Shown here: in pieces, positions 11,902 through 14,055 of the stretch
How the letters are laid out: each line of letters opens with the position of its first letter
Position numbering within the stretch: the stretch's first letter is position 1
Assembly: GCA_021790695.1 (NCBI GenBank)
Contig: JAJYGJ010000182.1
Location: 1-14,055, forward strand
Origin: Nitrospirota bacterium
Lineage (GTDB): Bacteria; Nitrospirota; Thermodesulfovibrionia; Thermodesulfovibrionales; JdFR-88
Reading direction: 5' to 3'
Length of the DNA stretch: 14,055 nucleotides
Notes under the pieces: model-generated
The model's database searches: none
What the model was told of the DNA's origin: nothing
The model's input: only the letters and a program-made list of their open reading frames with translations
Made by a program: the position numbers and the translations under genes

Positions 11902-14055
11902 TCACCACTGAAATTCCCAGAGCACGTCCCCGCCGGTCTCGGTCCCAGTCTCGGTCTGCACCAGCCAATCCCTGGTGAGGCGGTAGCGTACCCTGAAGAC
12001 ATTGCTCGTCTCGAAAAGTCCTATCCCATAGGCCACATAGAGCCGGGGCGAGAGATACCGGCCCAGAAACAGCGTGGCCTGCTCCTGTCCGGAAGGCGTT
12101 GTCGCGGGCCCTTTTTCCACTGTCACCTTTGTTATCCCGAAGAGTGCCCCGATCTTTGACGCAATGAATTTCCCGCCTGCAAGTCCCGCCGTGGTGGCTG
12201 CCGTGTAGAGCAGGCTGCCTTGCGAACTTGAGGCCGAACCGAGGGGTTTCCCGAGGACGAGATAGGCCAGGGCGTCGGTTTCATCCATGGCCGGCTCGGA
12301 GAATACGACGAGCCTTGGCGCCTTGAGCGTGCCCGTCACGTGTATCCCGGCAATCACATCGTTTTGCGCCTTCCTGGTGGCCCGTATATCGAGGCCGGGG
12401 TCGTCCACGGGACCTCCGCCGAAGAACAGTTTCCCCTGGCTGATAGCGAGGTTCTGTCCGTATGCCTTGTATCTGCCCTTCACGATCACCAGCTCGCCCC
12501 GGCCCGTGGCAATCTTGCCCGGCGCTTCGTGGACCGCAACGCTGCCCGCGATGCGGCTTTTAAGGCCGAATCCGTCAAAGGTTATCCGGTTTCCAAGGAC
12601 CACCGTTATATCGGCCGAGATTTCGAATTTCACGGCCTTCACCCTGATCTTCTTTTGGCCTACTATCACCACGTCGGGCGAGGGTTTGACGGCCTCCGAC
12701 GGGATCTTTTTGATCCTGATGTCCGCCAGCGGGATAACCACCTGGCCTTTCAGGGCGATTTTCCTGTCCAGCAGCGTTAGCTCAAGGTCCGGGCTCGCCT
12801 GCACCTGCGCCATCGGGGTTTTAAAGGCCAGGAAGTCCTTTCCCTTTATGTTCAGGTCCGCCTTCCAGAGTTTTGACGGCGTGCGGGCCAGATCGCCCTT
12901 AATGCCGATCGCGCCGGGACCGGAATGGAAAACCCCGTCGAGAAGGAACCTGTTTTTCCCGTCGCTCTTCGCCGTAAGGGAGATGCCGGTAAGTTTTATG
13001 CCCAGGGTGGGCAGCGGGGCGGAGGCCTTTTCGACGGCCAGTTGCCCGCTTAAGTTCGGGTTTCGAAGGGGCCCCGAGACATCGAGGCCCGCCTTTAAAA
13101 CGCCGCTGGCGTTCTTTACGGCGGGCAGGACGGCGGAGACGATGTTTAAGTTCGGTAGTTCCATCCTGATATTCCCCTTGATGGTGGTACGATTGCGGAT
13201 GACGAACCGGCTTGTTATGCCTCCGCCTTCCACGAAGGGCATCTCCCAGTCAACAGTGACCGTCCGGTTTGCGCTTTGCATTTTAAGGACGCTTTCCTTG
13301 AAGGAAAGCCGCATCTTTTTTCCCTTGAGGCTGTAAAGGACGGAGCCGCCCACGAGCCTGATGTCCGCCTTTCCGGCGAGCGCCCCCTTCGAGTATAAGA
13401 CATCCGCGCCTCCGCCCAGCGTTCCCGTCACCTGCATGCCCGGCGGCAGCAGCAGGTGAAAGAGGTCCAGGGGCACGCGGGAGAGCGCAAGCGTGACATG
13501 CGCCTCTTTGGACCTTTTGAGGTCCGCTTTAAGACATATCATTGCCCTGGCCTTTGAGAGACAGATGTCGGCCGCGGCCGCCGTTTTCGAAATTGTGAGT
13601 GGCGCGGGACGGACAAGGCCCCAGGCGCCGTATCGCGGTTCGGAAAGGCGGAGTCTCATTATGTCCCCGTTCCAGACGCCCCGGCTGTAGCCGCCCGTGA
13701 GCGACAGCGCAACCGCCGTCCTTTTGCCTTCGGCCGAAAGGGTTATACTGTGCAGGGCAAGCCTTCCCGCCGCCTTCATTCGTATCGCCCGGAGGGTTAG
13801 GCGGCCGGCCTCAAGACCGGCAGCCGTTAAATCGATCTTTGAGCTTGCGCGGTCCGAGAGGTCTATTGTGAAGGCCGACCGGAGATTTTCGATCTTGTAT
13901 TTGCCGTACCGGACGCCACGTCCGGCGATCCGGGCCGTGACAACGGGTTTCCCGCGCCCCTTCAGAGTCCCCCGGGCGGAGAGCCGGCCGCCGGCATTCG
14001 GGAGCATTTCGCCCAGATTTTTCGCGTTCAGCCTCCATTCGAGGTCCCACCGGCG
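11902..14055 (-). CDS. tamB: TamB-like (DUF490) outer-membrane biogenesis protein, C-terminal part, 5' end outside window
   Basis: TamB/AsmA-like proteins are large periplasm-spanning proteins anchored in the inner membrane, linked to outer-membrane protein assembly and phospholipid transport. The frame stays open to the window edge, so about 717 C-terminal residues are seen. The sequence is a long run of short alternating hydrophobic beta strands (for example LPNLNIVSAVLPAVKNASG, GLDVSGPLRNPNLSGQLAVE), as expected of the beta-taco fold. The C-terminal domain carries FGGGPVDDPGLDIRATRKA, HVTGTLKAPRLVVFSEPAM and DALAYLVLGKPLG, which are characteristic, and it ends in an aromatic WEFQW. An internal duplication gives TETGTETGG near the end. 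It converges on the FAD dehydrogenase gene with only 23 nt between the stops and no visible terminator. No tamA is in the window. Confidence 0.88.
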   Translation of the reverse strand, partial: RRWDLEWRLNAKNLGEMLPNAGGRLSARGTLKGRGKPVVTARIAGRGVRYGKYKIENLRSAFTIDLSDRASSKIDLTAAGLEAGRLTLRAIRMKAAGRLALHSITLSAEGKRTAVALSLTGGYSRGVWNGDIMRLRLSEPRYGAWGLVRPAPLTISKTAAAADICLSKARAMICLKADLKRSKEAHVTLALSRVPLDLFHLLLPPGMQVTGTLGGGADVLYSKGALAGKADIRLVGGSVLYSLKGKKMRLSFKESVLKMQSANRTVTVDWEMPFVEGGGITSRFVIRNRTTIKGNIRMELPNLNIVSAVLPAVKNASGVLKAGLDVSGPLRNPNLSGQLAVEKASAPLPTLGIKLTGISLTAKSDGKNRFLLDGVFHSGPGAIGIKGDLARTPSKLWKADLNIKGKDFLAFKTPMAQVQASPDLELTLLDRKIALKGQVVIPLADIRIKKIPSEAVKPSPDVVIVGQKKIRVKAVKFEISADITVVLGNRITFDGFGLKSRIAGSVAVHEAPGKIATGRGELVIVKGRYKAYGQNLAISQGKLFFGGGPVDDPGLDIRATRKAQNDVIAGIHVTGTLKAPRLVVFSEPAMDETDALAYLVLGKPLGSASSSQGSLLYTAATTAGLAGGKFIASKIGALFGITKVTVEKGPATTPSGQEQATLFLGRYLSPRLYVAYGIGLFETSNVFRVRYRLTRDWLVQTETGTETGGDVLWEFQW
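11936..11956 (-). repeat. Short direct repeat in the 3' end of the tamB-like gene
   Basis: GTCTCGGTC occurs at 11936-11944 and again at 11948-11956, giving TETGTETG in the protein about 15 residues before its end. It stays in frame and looks like slippage. Confidence 0.6.

Noticed and set aside
12287..13336. Plus-strand open frame (about 349 codons) opposite the tamB-like gene
   Set aside because: The minus-strand frame has clear TamB C-terminal motifs. The plus reading is Ser/Pro/Phe-rich and is a typical antisense shadow.
1..14055. CRISPR array, rRNA or tRNA genes, transposase, integrase, toxin-antitoxin pair
   Set aside because: No regularly spaced repeats, no RNA gene signatures and no matching proteins are seen on either strand.

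Overview
The window reads as one stretch of a GC-rich Gram-negative chromosome. Lipid A/Kdo genes and a TamB-type protein imply an outer membrane. Frequent AGG (Arg) and ATA (Ile) codons despite high GC, a class II ribonucleotide reductase, and GnnA/GnnB-type genes beside lpxB would fit a deltaproteobacterial, Nitrospirota-like or related anaerobic lineage. The lineage is an inference; no rRNA or other taxonomic marker is present.

Layout. (1) 1-3161, plus strand, housekeeping genes: the 3' part of a B12-dependent ribonucleotide reductase (nrdJ), then pdxJ (pyridoxine 5'-phosphate synthase), acpS (holo-ACP synthase) and nth (endonuclease III). The junctions are tight: 7 nt, then an ATGA overlap, then a TGATG overlap. 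(2) About 3240-4318, a lower-GC island on the minus strand: a complete MT-A70 family adenine methyltransferase gene, preceded by a 5'-truncated open frame (possibly the end of a phage-type helicase). Small palindromes lie near both edges. (3) 4378-9901, plus strand, a compact lipid A/inner-core cluster: a Gfo/Idh/MocA dehydrogenase (gnnA-like), a DegT-type PLP aminotransferase (gnnB-like), lpxB, waaA/kdtA and lpxK. (4) 9902-11878: a YjbQ-family protein and a large FAD-dependent dehydrogenase of the COG2509 type. (5) 11902-14055, minus strand, convergent: the C-terminal part of a TamB-like (DUF490) outer-membrane biogenesis protein, running off the window.

How it fits together. The gnnA/gnnB pair would convert UDP-GlcNAc to its 3-amino analogue. 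LpxA and LpxD (not in the window) would then acylate it, LpxB would build the disaccharide, LpxK would phosphorylate it at 4', and WaaA would add Kdo. The prediction is a lipid A with 2,3-diamino-2,3-dideoxyglucose, carrying amide-linked acyl chains where ordinary lipid A has esters. No lpxA, lpxC, lpxD, lpxH/I, msbA or late acyltransferase gene is present, and the accessory island sits exactly where an upstream lipid A gene might be expected.

I found no CRISPR array, tRNA, rRNA, transposase or integrase. The less ordinary observations are: the predicted diamino lipid A operon; the methyltransferase island with its decayed neighbour; a histidine at one of the four iron-sulfur cysteine positions of Nth; a 29-base near-identical in-frame repeat shared by lpxK and the FAD dehydrogenase gene; and a ribonucleotide reductase that ends without the usual C-terminal cysteine pair.
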